Positions 23,461 to 36,007 are shown, counted from the stretch's first letter. The stretch: 64,000 nt of DNA from Takakia lepidozioides (GCA_030704615.1 CM060731.1:31310001-31374000), one strand, 5' to 3'. The notes: generated by a model not told the origin, from the letters alone. Program-made: numbers and translations.

Positions 23461-23775
23461 CAAATTTTCCGCTGCGGAGATCAATTATGAAATCCATGAC
23501 AAAGAACTTATAACGATTATTGATGTTTTTGAGGAGTGACGTCATCTATTGGAGTGAGCTAAACATCAGGTCACAGTCTATACCGATCACAAAAACCTCG
23601 AGTATTTTATGAGTGCTCGTGTTTTGAATCGACGTCAAGCGAGATAGAGTATGTCACTAGCAAGGTTTGATTTTGTTATTACCTACCGTCCCAGACATCT
23701 TCAAGGAAAACCAGATGCTCTTTCTCGACGATTGTATCTTGTGCCAAAAGAAGGGGATGAAGCTTTTGACCAATA
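23440..23775 (+). pseudogene. RNase H of the gypsy element
   Basis: Visible parts are FCSRKFSAAEINYEIHDKEL, VYTDHKNLEYF and [15 protein letters not shown], the conserved start, DHKNL and PDALSR segments. A TGA stop splits them (near 23537). Confidence 0.85.
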
Positions 23776-23899
23776 GAAATCCATCATCTTGAAACCAGCA
23801 AATCTCCAAGTGAATATTCTATCCATGTCCACTTATGACGATGTAGAGATCATAAAGGAGATTCAGGAAGCACTGAAGAGCGACCAATTTGCTACGACA

Positions 23900-24940
23900 C
23901 TGCGAAGTCAACTAAATCGACCTTGAGACAACCCACATGTTACAAACGACTTCGAATTCAAAGATGACTTATTTTATTTCAATGGACTTCTCTATGTACC
24001 TCCAATACCTACACGACTTCGAATTTTCAAACATGTCATGATCTTCCGGCTGCAGGACATTTCAGTTTCAACAAAACGATGGAATTGATATCCAGGGACT
24101 ACTGGTGACCACAGATGTGGAAACTCGTGAAAGAATTTATAAAATCTTGCGACACGTGTGCTAGAGCGAATGGACCACGATATCGACCTTACGGCCTTCT
24201 TCAACCATTATCCATTCCCAAGTGTCCATGGTCGTCTGTGTCTATGGACTTTATTACGGACCTTCCAATTTCCAAGACCACCGATTCAATCCTTGTTATT
24301 GTAGATCGTTTTACGAAGATGACACTTTTCATTCCATGTAATAAGACGGTTACCAACGAAGAAACTGCAAGACTCTTCCTCAATAATATCTACCGCATTC
24401 ATGGACTTCCGAAGGACATCGTATTTGATCGATGACCACAGTCCATATCAAATTTCTGGAGATGATTATTTCATATATTGGATACTAAGATCAACCTCTC
24501 TACAGCTAATCATCCACAGACTGATGGTCAAACCGAACGTGTAAACCAGATTTTGGAGCAGTATCTTCGTTGTACGATAAATTATCACCAAGATAATTGG
24601 ACGGACCTTCTGTCATTAGCTGAGTTTGCCTACAACAACACTATACATTCTTTGACTAAGCAAACTCCATTTTTCTCTAATTATGGTCATCATCCTCGAG
24701 CAAACCCTTTCCACATGAAGATTGTTGGAAGCCCTGCTGTAGAAAACCTTGCTACTCATCTCGCTACGATTCACATGGAGCTTACATTCCACCTCGCGGA
24801 AGCTCAAAAACAATACAAGGAGTACGAAGATCAACATTGTCAACTCCAACCCCAGTTCAAGGTCGGAGATCGTGTGTGGCTTCTTCGACGGGACATACAA
24901 ACCTCGCGACCATCAAGGAAGTTGGATATCAACGCCTAAG
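23900..24940 (+). pseudogene. integrase of the gypsy element
   Basis: Zinc-binding remnants (CDTCARANG) are followed by the DDE core: MDFITDLPISK with the first Asp, a second Asp segment where the usual SDRGPQ reads FDR-stop-PQ, and HPQTDGQTERVNQILEQYLR with the catalytic Glu. Then come the AEFAYNN segment and the C-terminal VGDRVWLLRR. The break at 24433-24435 is a stop in place of Gly. Confidence 0.9.
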
Positions 24941-25097
24941 ACCATTCAAAATTATTTGACAAATAAATCCGGTCAGTTTTCGGCTTGAACTCCCACGAAG
25001 TATGTGCATCCACCCAGTCTTTTATGTTTTATTATTGGAGTTGTATCATCCATCGAATATTCCAGGGAGAGTCTCTGTACCACCCCCACCAATCGAA

Positions 25098-25301
25098 GTC
25101 AATCAGGAAATTGAGTATAAAGTCGACGAAGTCCTAGACTCTCGCATCAAGTATAAACGTCTTGAGTATTTCATACATTGGAAAGGCTACGACATCAGCG
25201 AACGAACCTAAGAACCTTCATTCAACCTCGCCAATGCATCTGACAAAGTCCAAGAGTTTCATCAACGATATCCAGCTAAGCCCCGAGCTACACGTCAATA
25301 A
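25098..25301 (+). pseudogene. chromodomain of the gypsy element
   Basis: EYKVDEVLDSRIKYKRLEYF followed by IHWKGYD and, after one stop codon at the usual Trp position, EPSFNLANA and EFHQRYPAKP. This is a classical chromodomain with aromatic cage residues recognisable as Tyr and Trp; the third is replaced by the stop. Such domains direct integration to heterochromatin. Confidence 0.9.
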
Positions 25302-25788
25302 GACGTCACAACGATGATGTCAGCCAAGTTAGCTTCAAGGTGAAGACTCCACATTCAATGTACCTGATACACGCTAAGGAGGGAGGAGCACCACACATCA
25401 GTATATATAGCTACACTTTCAGCACTTCCAACACTCTTGCATCTTGTATTGGCAGTATAGAGTCACATGAACCAGATACATTGGAATTGTCGCTTACCTA
25501 GCTACCAGATCAGCCGTTCCGACTCTCACTACCTTCAACATCACGCAATCGTCTGATAATTCTGTTGGAGGTTGAGGCTTCGGACCCAGAGAGCAACGAA
25601 ATCATATTTGAAGGCAGCTTCGAAAATCAGAATGCTCAAATCACTACGTGGTCCCAAGTTCAAGTCAAGAACGAAGAGCCGAATACTTGGCAAGTACCAT
25701 TCGTCGGATTTTGGATTTTCTCCAACTCTAAAAGCAAGTCCAAGATTTTACCGCTCCTCGAGGAACTCGGCACTAGAGGAGGGGGTGA
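25302..25788 (+). other. non-coding tail between chromodomain and 3' LTR
   Basis: It is unusually long for this position. A TATATATA word occurs near 25405, and an open frame of about 75 codons (25565-25788) has no recognisable domain. The polypurine tract AGAGGAGGGGG lies at its end. Confidence 0.5.
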
Positions 25789-26422
25789 TGTCACGGACAT
25801 AGCCCAGAGGGAACTTACCAAGAATAAATACCAGAAGTTATCAAGTTATCATGTTACCGGAAGTTACCATTACTTATCATGATTTACCATGATCTACCAT
25901 GATTTATCATTACTTACCAAGTTACCGAGAGTTTATCAAATTACCAAGAGTAACTTGGGAAACTGCTCAGGAAACTTCATTTGGAGGAAACTTCTCCATC
26001 AAGATACCTCATTTGTTTAAGGAAGCTTCTCCATCAAGAAACCTTTGTTTAATCTTGGAAACATCTCCAGTAAGAAACCTCCATAGGGGGAAGCTTCTTA
26101 GGGAAGCTTCTTAGTAGCCAGTATATATAAGAGGCGAGACTGGACACTCTTCGGTCTCGCCAACACCAGTTCAAGCTAGTCTTGTTTCCAGTTTCCAGTA
26201 CTCTAGCCCAGTTTCCAGTATCTGGTACTCCAGTCCAGTTTCCAGCATTCCAGTATTCAAGTCATGTTCCAATATCTTGTACTCTTGTTCATTGTTATAA
26301 AGATCATCTTGATTCATATTTACTCATTGTGCATACGGCCACATCGACCTTGACTTCTTGTCTAGTCTTGTACCTCTAGTCTAATCTCTTGTTTGTGTTC
26401 AGTCATGTTCTCGTCCTTGACA
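25789..26422 (+). repeat. 3' LTR of the gypsy element
   Basis: Matches the 5' LTR end to end with scattered substitutions and small gaps, from TGTCACGGACATAGCC to CCTTGACA. The downstream hairpin has one mismatch (GGTCTCGCC). Confidence 0.9.
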
Positions 26423-26989
26423 GCATGAGAGATCCCACTCACTAAAGTTTTAAAAATTGACCTTCATCTTTGTAAGGACGTCAACCGCAATTAGCCATCG
26501 CGAGCTGGATTGGACACAAGCGTTGAGTTGGGAATTTGTCTACAATGATTTGAAAGTGAGCCACATAGAAGTCTTCCCAGAAGAATACTTGGGAAACTTT
26601 TCATATGCGTACTTGGAGACACTGTTGATAAGAGCAAGCTCCCCTGGAAGCATCAGTCGGAGACTCGTTTCAAGTCCCTCAGGTACCTGCAAAAGCATAC
26701 AGACAACGGCTCATCCACGGAAGAAGTACATCAATCAATTCAATGTCCACAATGGTCACAGCATTTACAGCAAAGAGAGAAACTGTAGGGTTACAATTCT
26801 GTAACACTTGCTCAGCACCTTTCCTGGAACCAAAGTCACGGGAGAGACAAAAACAATTACCTTTAGAAAAGCTCAAAACCAAGGCGTTGTCTGTTATGGC
26901 AGCGAACTCCAACTCAACATACACGTACTTGAGATGTACTAGTACAGGAGAAATATGCAATGTATATGTTTAGATATACACGAAGTATA
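26423..26989. other. unassigned flank with an unidentified minus-strand ORF
   Basis: The minus-strand frame 26679-26960 (93 codons) reads like protein (VYVELEFAAITDNALVLSFS) and ends near a plausible splice donor, but I do not recognise it. It could be a disrupted exon of a host gene. Confidence 0.3.
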
Positions 26990-27310
26990 CGGTGACCCAA
27001 TGTCAACTAGGGTTAGTTACGGGACATGAGACATGACTCATGTTTTTCATCCAAGTCCCTGGGATGGAAATCTTATCTAGAATCTTAAGCCCGGGCACTA
27101 GAATCTGTCCCGGGCTTTTGGGACATTAAGCCCGGGATAGAGAATATTTTAAAAATATTCAAATCTTTTGGCCCGGGCTAGAGAATATCCTAGAGAATTT
27201 TAGAATCTTATGCCCGGACTAGAGAATCTTGTCCCGGGCTTTTGGAATATTTACTAGTATGGCCTTTTTGGGCTTCCGTATTTATGACTAACCACCCCTA
27301 TGCCATGCAT
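26990..27310 (-). repeat. CCCGGGC-type repeat, copy 2
   Basis: Six CCCGGGC/GCCCGGG-type words alternate with AGAGAATAT and TTTTGGGACATT words, so the segment is full of small inverted repeats. It is the reverse complement of the repeat at 17425-17705. Confidence 0.7.
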
Positions 27311-28559
27311 GTACCCATCGGTCCTACATATATGTTGCATGGATGATTCATAGTCTCTGCACCGTCACTGAAATCTGCCAAGTATAAAAATAAGACCTGT
27401 GATCGCTACCTTAAGTTGAATGCTGCGGTGGTGGGGATTTTAATTATTTTATGTTTATTTTTTAAGGCAAAGGAGATTGAGGCCCAGTTAATCAAATTAA
27501 TGGAAGGACAGGGAAAAAATAACCCTGCTGGGGCCATGAAGGCAACACAGTAGAGTGGGGATACCACCCATGACTCGGATTGTCATAACTAAGAAAACAA
27601 TCTCCATTGCACACTTCTCCACCAAGGAATAGTAGTGATTTATGATGGATGGTGGAAGGATGGTGAGCATTCATCTATCCACACTGGCGCTCTGCCATGG
27701 CACCCACCGTCCAAGTGACAAGGACGTGTGTTAAATCTGTGGACGTGGCAAGTGGGGCTACAGAGAGGACGACGTACTTTTACTCTGTGTGCAGGCCTGC
27801 AACTGCTTTTGCTACTACTGCCGCCCTCCGTCCCGTTCTGCCTCACTTACTCACTGCACAGTACATTCCTTTTGCATCCCCCACTGCATTGCCACGTTAG
27901 TAGGATGGATGCATGTCCACACACTCATCTCCATGCATCCACCATCCACCCCATCATCCACCCCATCATCCACCTACTGCACAAATCAAATGATCTCTCT
28001 ATCCACGTGTCGTTAACCACCGCCGCCTCAACGTGCCCAAACTTTGGCGATTGACCTCAAATTCTGGCGACCGTTGACAGGCAGCGCTGGCATGCGTTTT
28101 ACCCCACTGGAGCCTTGGCAGGCTCATAACTGTGCAGAGGGAGTCCATAAATGCGATGAGGACAAAAGCGCAGTGCCTGCCACAAAGTATCAATGTCGGT
28201 CTCACTCATCCCTGCTGGTCCACACGTGCCGAATTTACTCAGATATTTTACTCTAAGAACTGCGCACTAAAATTGGAGTTGAGATTGGAATCGACGCGGG
28301 GAAGGTAAGTTAAAGGCAAATGTGTGGTTGGAATTGTTAGCAATTCGGTTGCGCTAACTCAACTTTAAGGGCCCCAAGAATCGGCCCCCCTCCAACGACC
28401 CCGCCGAACTCTATCACAATATTAACTAAATAATTACACGTAGTTGTTATGAAGCTGTGAAGGCATTGGGTGATTGTGGGCTCAAATCCCGGACCCAAAC
28501 ACTAGAGGAGTGAGCACCAAGTAAATTTCAGACTGTGGTTATTTGGGGGTTATTCCAGG
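27311..28559. other. intergenic, possible upstream regulatory DNA
   Basis: No recognised gene. CCATCC-rich patches (27940-27975) and a G-box CCACGTGTCG near 28003 are present. A tRNA T-arm-like word (GGGCTCAAATCCCGG, near 28480) has no matching A box. Confidence 0.4.
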
Positions 28560-28640
28560 CGCGCAAGAAGGGCGGGCACAGTGTATAAAGCGGCGGAGGG
28601 ATGAGCCAGCAGCAGGCTGAAGCCAGGGTCTGCGCTCTGC
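28560..28640 (+). promoter_or_regulatory. putative core promoter
   Basis: GTGTATAAAGC near 28579-28589 is a good TATA box in a GC-rich setting. It is followed by a purine-rich start region and a long CT-rich, leader-like sequence. I cannot identify the gene it would serve. Confidence 0.4.
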
Positions 28641-30250
28641 GACTGTTGTTGTACGCTCGGCTGCTTCTCCATCGCTCCCTTGCAAGCTGCTTTGCGCTTT
28701 CCTGCTTAGCCTCCTCCGCTGATTACATCACTTCGCGTGCTTAGGCTTGTAAACGCCATCGCTAATCGTTGTCCCACATTCCCTCCATTTCGTGTGCGGA
28801 GGCTTCTCGCGACATCATCGCTGATCGCTTCTATCCAATCCCAGTCGTGTGCGAAACCGCGGATGGGCTCTGTGCATCTCTGTGCGAATTAAGCTTCAAC
28901 CGTCACGGTGATCATTGTGCAAAGTAGGAATCAACTGCGAGTTTCGCAAATCGCTTTACACCGACCCCGCCAATCTCTCAGCGGATTAGTTAGCATCAAC
29001 TGTGATCTCCGGTGATCTCTATGCATCTCTGTGCGGATTAATTAGCATTGCTGTGCAAATTAGGCCTCTGAAAGTGTGAGTTGTGGATCTGCTTCACACC
29101 GACTTCCGCTGATGTCTGTCTGTGCGAATTCACCGTAGGTGTCACGCTGATCACCGTGAAAATTACTGCGAGGGCCAGCTAGGCTTCTTCAAATCGCTCA
29201 TTGCATCGTCCCCACTCTCCGTGGTTACTCTTCCTAACGCTTCATCCACTTCCGCTTGGCTTCTTTCCCATCATTCTGGTTGGGTGGCCCTTCGTCTATC
29301 ACTTGGCTCACAGTCCGTCTTCTGTCGAGATTGATTACATGTATTCATTCTATCTGTTCCCTTCGGTCTATCACTTGGCTCAGAGTCCATCTTCGTTCTC
29401 ATCGTCGTCCAGATATTACATGTTTTCATTTTATATATGTTCCTATTGCTTTATACTGGTGGCCCTTGGCTCACAGTCCATCTTCGTCTTCTGTCCAGAT
29501 GCATTACATGTTTTCATTATGTATATGTTCCTATTGCTTATACTGGTGGCCCTTCATCTATCACCGGCTCACAGTTCATCTTCGTTCTCATCGTCTTCTG
29601 TCCAGATGCATTACATGTTTTCATTATATATATGTTCCTAACGCTTATACTGGTAGATGCATAACTAGTATTTGCAACCACTTGGCCAACTGATCAAATA
29701 ATCCATCTACTTTTTCCCTGCAACAGCTAGATCGGCACTCTCTGCACTTACTAGCAAGTTGTTGTCTCCCCCCATCCTTGTGTGATCTTGGATCTGATGT
29801 TAGACTACTGGTAAGCAACTCCCCACTGGCTGACTGTTGTTAGTCTTCATTCCCTTCTTCCATATTTGGTAATTCATGAACTGTATGTCTTGCAATGATA
29901 CATCCTACATATTCACTCACTCAATTAGGGAAGTTGTCTAAAATTTTTAGCTCTAGTGCCTGGCCGAAGTCTTCACTGTCAAAAATGTCACGTTCAGAGA
30001 CGCTGTGGTCCTGCGACATTTTTGTCTATCAGTGAAAACTAAGTCTTTGATGTATTCAAATGTCATATGTACTCTTCATGGTAAATGCTCTCTCAAATAT
30101 TTCATCTGTTCCTGTACACAGGGATCCTGTTTCTGCAGCAATGGAGTGGGAGCTAATGGATCTGAGCCATCAACTAGACAAAATGGAAGTTGTGAGAAAG
30201 GAACTTTGAGGTCAGTAACCAATGTCCAATCATAAACCAAAGGGGACAGA
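28641..30250 (+). other. leader-like transcribed region, gene unidentified
   Basis: Repeated words CATCTCTGTGCGAATTA (near 28875, 29020) and related copies every 100-130 bp, then a tandem array at 29250-29655. A possible exon at 30141-30210 (after CTGCAG, before GTCAGT) encodes NGVGANGSEPSTRQNGS in one frame, without recognisable domain. The whole may be a 5' UTR or a non-coding transcript. Confidence 0.3.
29255..29655 (+). repeat. tandem repeat, unit 80-115 bp, about four copies
   Basis: Each unit has TATCACTTGGCTCACAGTCC, TTCGTTCTCATCGTC, GTCCAGATGCATTACATG and TTTTCATTATATATATGTTC, with TGGTGGCCCTT at the junctions. The third and fourth copies are closest to each other. Confidence 0.85.
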
Positions 30251-31139
30251 GTCAATTGAAATTGAATTGATAGGGGTTAAGAAAAACTAAGCATAACAGG
30301 AGACCATGAGGAGACCATGAGGTGCCGAGTCAGAAAATGATTGGGTACCACACGAGATTAGCCACCTTGGGCAGCGTTACTACTGCCAACGGGTTCACTG
30401 ATGTAACAGCAAGCTATAACCATGAACTATGAACCATGCCTATTAAAAAGCTAAGCACTAAAACCAGGAGTTCTAACCTAGAACCAACTCTCACCTTCTA
30501 AAACTAAGCCAAAAACTGCCAGGAGCCACCGGCTCTGTAGAAAGCAGAGCCAAAAGAATAGTGGGGGGGACCTAAATGGATGCTCAGCTGCAAAAAAACA
30601 GACTGAAGCTAGAATAGAAATCGCATGGCTGACAGGGCAGAAAGCTGCGTCGCAGCTCCTGCTCCAAGTTTAGGTGCGCCTTGTGTGTCCTGCATACGTA
30701 CACAAATAAATGAACGGCTCAGAATACCAAAATATGGACCTGGTACAGACATTGCAGATAGAAAACATTGATCGGCAGACCAGATCATGGAGCATTGAAC
30801 GGTAAGAATATCAACCACGTATTTCATGAGGAAATCGTTGGAAAATTCTTTGCAGGGTCCAATCACCTAGGCCTCGTGCATCCCAGGAGCAGGAACTCCA
30901 CCTCTCCACGCTAGACATTACAAGCTTGTATGATCGGGTGGTCGCTCCGAGATATTTGTCAGACCATCCCCATCTGCAAACTTTTCGAAGAGACTCAAGC
31001 TTGCAGGGATGGCTTTACAATCACCTTGGCGCGACCACCCGACCATACCTGTCTTGCAATATCACTGTTCCGGCAATCCTCTACCCACGCTGCCGCCGTC
31101 TAGCCCCGTGTCTTTATGTGGAGCGGGAGGTTCAAGGGT
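30251..31139. other. intergenic, no recognised gene
   Basis: Short ORFs only. A 17-bp inverted repeat with one mismatch lies at 30929-30945 and 31031-31047 (core CGGGTGGTCGC). Confidence 0.45.
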
Positions 31140-31271
31140 TTAAGTAGGGTGCATTTCTAGGGTTATGATGCTCAAAGCCAACATGGCATGCTATGGCCAT
31201 GTCATGCATGTCTACACATGTTGGTTTGTGATTAAGGGAGAAAAGGTTGAACTACTTATTTTGCACCCAAG
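31140..31271 (+). repeat. flanking segment shared with 34060-34190
   Basis: TTATGATGCTCAAAGCCAAC and GTTGGTTTGTGATT here resemble TCATGATACTCTAAGCCACC and GCTTGGTTTGTGATT near 34100-34165. The shared part continues beyond a foldback insertion on the right-hand copy. Confidence 0.55.
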
Positions 31272-33888
31272 CAATTGATAACGATTTGTCACTTTTAATC
31301 AATTTCTTGCAACTACACTAAAATTGATGTCAACAATTTGAAGATACATATTTTTTAATTTAAAAAGGAGAAGTACCCTATAGTGACTAGCGACCGCTCA
31401 TAAGTCAGCATGTGGCCCACCTGCCTATTGCATGCCATGTGAAAATGGCTATTGCATGTAAGTTACATAAGGCCATTGGCCCTGCGTCAATGTGAGGCCA
31501 AGCTTTTAGAATGGCATAAAGCTTGTAGAATGTGGTGACGCTGCCGGTTGTGAGCTGGCTTGATAGTTATTAGGAGAGAGTTAGATTGAGAGAGGCGGCT
31601 GTAGGGAAGAGAGCTCAAGAGGTAAGGCGAGGCACAGCTACGCAAACAAGAGGAGGGTGTGAAGCCCGTACAACCCCTATATAGATTTATACAGGGCCTA
31701 AATTTTCTGCTCCAAATGGTGAGGCCCTCAGAGTACTGAGATGCAAAGCAATAGCTTGGAAGTTAAAGAAATGGTTTGTTTTGGCACTTTTCACAGATAG
31801 ACAGACAGAGGCGTGGCAAACAATTTTTCTAGTATAAATCCATGCCACACATGTTTAGATACTTCATGAATACAACGTCAGTTACTACAGTTATCAAGAG
31901 TTGTTACTTTCATTACCGTTTTCTTCCATATGCAAATCAATCAACTTATTTACCCCTCTCACAGACGAATCTTTCACAAATGAATGCAATGATAGAGCTA
32001 CAATCCCTCATGATGTCAATTCCATACCAGAGGTCTAACACTAGTCACAAGCACCATATACAAGCAAACCCAAGACCTTGAACCTTCACCAACATGCACT
32101 AAACCATGCAATACACACTCAATAGTACTGTTACCCTGGACTACATTTCATTATCGTGAATCTGACATTTTTCAGCTCTTCAGGGATAGGCATAGGCATC
32201 CATTACACTGGAAGGGCAAGCAAGCAAATCAACCTATGCAAGACAGATGGACAAACCATGTAACACACTAAACCATCATGCCATACACACGGGACAAAAA
32301 ATCCTCTGTTGGAAAAAATTCAATCATACTGGAGGTGTAGCAAAAGCATGAACACTCAGCCCGTGATGCTGGCATACTCACTGTTTATTAGAGGTCTGTG
32401 ATTCCTAAAGAAGATTCCGCTTCATCAACTCTACAATGCACATTTCATGCCCTCAGTTCACTAGCCTGGTTCTAAAGCCACACACAATGTTCCCACATTA
32501 CCACCCACAAGAGCATGCCCTGCCATCTGGACCACTCCGCATCTCCCACCCAACCAGCCACAACAGAGAGACAAACCTCTCAAGTTCCCCAACCCAACCC
32601 TGATCCAAAACCCCTCCCCACAGTCCCTCCATTCCCATACCACAAACCATGTGAATGAGGTGATATTATTGGCTAGGTCAAAATCCGTCATATTTCAAGA
32701 CAGAGACTCTTTAATTTGCAAATAGATTTAGTACTACCACCAGTGTTTGCATGACCGTAATTTTTAAGCTGGAAATGATAGGAATCTCAACCACTATGAG
32801 AGGCTTTCAAGGAGCAACTTAATGTCAGAAGGGCATCATAGTTCTTGGTTGGAAGCTGGTAACTAGAGGAAGAACATGTGATTTGAAGCCTACCTCTGTA
32901 ACTAAGAGATCACTTTTGGGCCCTGTTGCATTCTGCATGCCTGTTTGAATGTCCTCATCACTCAGGTAAACACCTCCTGTCTCCATTCAAAGCCAGATAA
33001 GTAGAAGAGTGTCACTGTCATTACAAAATCCATTACTGGCCAAAAATGTTGTCCCCAAATAAGGCCCGCCTCTGTGCCCTTGAAAACTTGGACCTGATAT
33101 GCACACCAGCTAAACAACCTGGCCAAAGTCCTTAAAAAGCACGACAAAATAACTCGATAGTTGTATGTCTCGCCTCTACACTGCAACAGGATTACAGCAG
33201 CAAAAATCTAGAGGCAAAATATTTTAGTCCTGTCAGCAAGATGTGGTGAGTGTGAATGCTAGCTGTGGATGGGTGCCTTTGCATTTTACCTGTAAGCTTT
33301 TCACAAAGATAGCCTCGAATATGTAGTAAATGCATACCCCTCCAGACAGCTCTCACTTGTTCACATCTCTTATTCCTGGCGTCGACAGTTGACTGGAAAC
33401 CTGGGCCCAACATGCACTAGATGAATCTCTCATCAGTCTATGCGATCCCACCAGAAATTTGCCGGCTTCTACGACCTGAAGTGAGAAATTTGTCATAACA
33501 ATAAATGGAAATTTCAGATATAGAGCTGTCATCGCCACCGCTGACCAGAGCAGACTTTGAACGCCAAAGCATCGCCACAACCTTAAGGGGTGGAGCCAGC
33601 TTGATAAAATATCTGGGTTGTCAACTACGAGTGCAACACTGCCTTCCACAAAAGCTCTACTGGCAGCCTTCTGTGACACATCCATGTCATGGTAATTACT
33701 AGCTCAACTGGACACAGATGGGATTTGACGGGTACCTCATTTCGGGCCCTGTTGCGGCGAAAGCGGTGATGGAGAAAATCTGGAAGACAAAATAGAGGAG
33801 ATGGGGCAGACAAGGAAGATGGTGAGGACGGCTCCTGCTGCGATGATAGTGATCAAAACAAAGACGAAGACAGTGACGAAGGTGGTGA
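31272..33888 (+). repeat. 2.9-kb dispersed repeat, copy B
   Basis: Direct-orientation counterpart of 14368-17262, about 280 bp shorter through many small deletions. The minus-strand frame at 33353-33685 joins pieces that are in different frames in copy A (KAASRAFVEGSVALVVDNPD, LRLWRCFGVQSLLW, MTNFSLQVVEAGKF). Comparing the two shows which breaks are copy-specific. The right end continues past copy A with an acidic plus-strand stretch (33810-33905). Confidence 0.8.
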
Positions 33889-34238
33889 GTTCGAAGAAGG
33901 AACAACCCATTCACCCCGAGTTACACCATCATCGATCCAACCTGACAGGCACCCCGATGCCAATATGCATACACCTCATGTTGTCTTCGTCTTTGTCTTC
34001 ATCACTGTCATCAAAGGCTGAGTCGTTGATGATGTAAGTACGTACACTGTGCTGTGTTGACAGTCGAAAAATAGGTAGTGGGTGGGTTTGTGGGGTTCAT
34101 GATACTCTAAGCCACCATGGCGTGTCATAACTTATGTATATGTACAGAGCTTGGTTTGTGATTCTTGACAAGTGATCTTTTCTTGGCGATGCACATGTAG
34201 TTTATTTTTAAAAAAAACTTAGTTATGATTGTTAACCC

Positions 34239-35393
34239 TTAACCCTTAAGTTCCCAAGCCCTTTTTTGACTTTCTACCAATTTTGGGTACCCAGCTGCAG
34301 TAAATTGCCCCTAGAAACCTACCAAAAATCATCCAGAGATTCCAGCCTTATAGCAATGGGCCCAGCTCATTTATGCATGACATACCAAAAAATGAGTCAA
34401 GTCCACCGCAGAAATTGTGAGATTATAGCGTTGGCCTGGACCTCAAATATCAGGTCCCAAAGAAAAAGTGAGAAAGAAATTGGTTTGACCAAATCAAAAC
34501 TTAGCTTTATCCAATTTTGCTTGCCCCAAGACCCACCATTTCCAAATCAATAGTGGAGTGGCTATGACCCAACTAAATTGCAAGTCCAACTGATTTTTTC
34601 ACCTATGCTTGCTTTGCATGCAATAAAATTTTGCAAGAGAAAATGTGCCTCCAAATGAAGTACTTTTTTTTCTACAAATTTTTTAAAAGCCAATGGTGGA
34701 TGTGTGTATGTAATGCTTACACACCACAACGTGAAGTGTTTTTTCCAAAATTGCTAATTTTCTGCCAAAAATGGCCTTTGGAGTGCAATCTGTTTTGGGC
34801 TTGTTTACCTGCCACGTCAGCGGTCAACAGCCCTTTTCAGGCCCCAAAACGTAAATGAGAGATCTAAGATATTTTTTTGTAGATTGTAGCTTTTGTTTTT
34901 TTTTAATTTTGTTTTTTTCATCATACTGGAGACAAATCCCTTGTCATTAAAGCTTCAGGAGTGGGCCCCATCAGATTAGATCTGCAAAAATTAGGTGGAA
35001 CTGCAAATTCAAGTGACCTGATTCAGGTCGCTTGGGAACTTAAGGATTAAGTTGCATTTAGTGGGGTCATAGCCACTCCACTATTGATTTGGAAATGGTG
35101 GTCATGGGGCAAGCAAAATTGGATAAAGCTAGGTTTTGATTTGGTCAAACCAATTTCTTTCTCACTTTTTCTTTGGGACCTGATATTTGAGGTTCTGGCC
35201 AAACTATAATCTCACAATTTCCACAGTGGACTTGGCTCCTTTTTTGGTATGTCATGCGGAAATGAGCTGAGCCCATTGCTCTAAGGCTGGAATCTCTGGA
35301 TGATTTTTGGTAGGTTTCTAGGGGCAATTTACTACAGCTAGGTACCCAAAATTGGTAAAAAGGCAAAAAAGGGCTTGGGAACTTGAGGGTTAA
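34239..35393. mobile_element. foldback / long-TIR element
   Basis: Arms of about 340-350 bp (34239-34595 and about 35045-35393) are inverted copies starting TTAACCCTTAAGTTCCCAAG and ending as its complement. They stay similar by eye along their length. The 450-bp centre has no ORF of note and contains a third copy of the terminal word (near 35030). The element interrupts a repeat whose uninterrupted form is seen near 14354 and 31260. Superfamily undetermined; no transposase inside, so non-autonomous. Confidence 0.85.
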
Positions 35394-35399
35394 ATATTT

Positions 35400-36000
35400 A
35401 CTTAATTTGTATCCAAACACTTGGCAAGCAATTTCTTGCTACTCTGCCAGGCCATAATTGATTTCACCGGCTTCCTGCAGTTACAAGTCCTCTCCCCTTT
35501 CTCAATATACATAGAGATAACAATTGCAATTCATGAGGATCCCAACCCATCACATAATCTTTCTGTCTCTTCTTCTATGAAATTCTCTCCTAGATGTATA
35601 GATTGTCAATGTCACAGTCTTGCAACTAAAGTAGGATTGATAAGACTACTTTTTGTGTAATTGGCGCCAGAACAATTACTGGCGAGGTCTGATTACCCTA
35701 CAGGTTCTATAACTCTTCACAGCCAAATCTGCACCTCTGACCACCTTTTTCACCCATTACTAAAAACATGCTCAGATCTACAAAACTTGACATTGAATCA
35801 TGTTCCTACCTACATCCCCTACCGTCACCTTAAGGGGCATGGCACAACTGCTAACTCCACTCCTCCGCAAGTGAGCAATCAATTTGCAACTCCCGAGTTT
35901 ATGTTTGACAAGTCCCTTGCCGTTTCACAATCCTGACCACTGTTGGGTCATGGTAAGCATATGAAACTACTAAGGGAAGCAAAATAAATGCCACTCATGC
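35400..36000 (+). other. possible LTR-retrotransposon remnant
   Basis: ATTGGCGCCAGAAC (35659-35672) looks like a tRNA primer binding site following an LTR. The upstream 35400-35655 continues the repeat also seen near 14354 and 31265. A 91-codon plus frame (35661-35936) follows without recognisable domain. It ends just 3' of NRPB6. Confidence 0.35.
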
Positions 36001-36007
36001 TGTAGCA

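Noticed and set aside
28440-28510. Possible tRNA gene (GGGCTCAAATCCCGG T-arm-like word)
   Set aside because: No acceptor stem, anticodon arm or A box could be paired with it.
29201-29693. 146- and 145-codon plus-strand ORFs
   Set aside because: They are translations of a tandem repeat in overlapping frames, without start context or domain.
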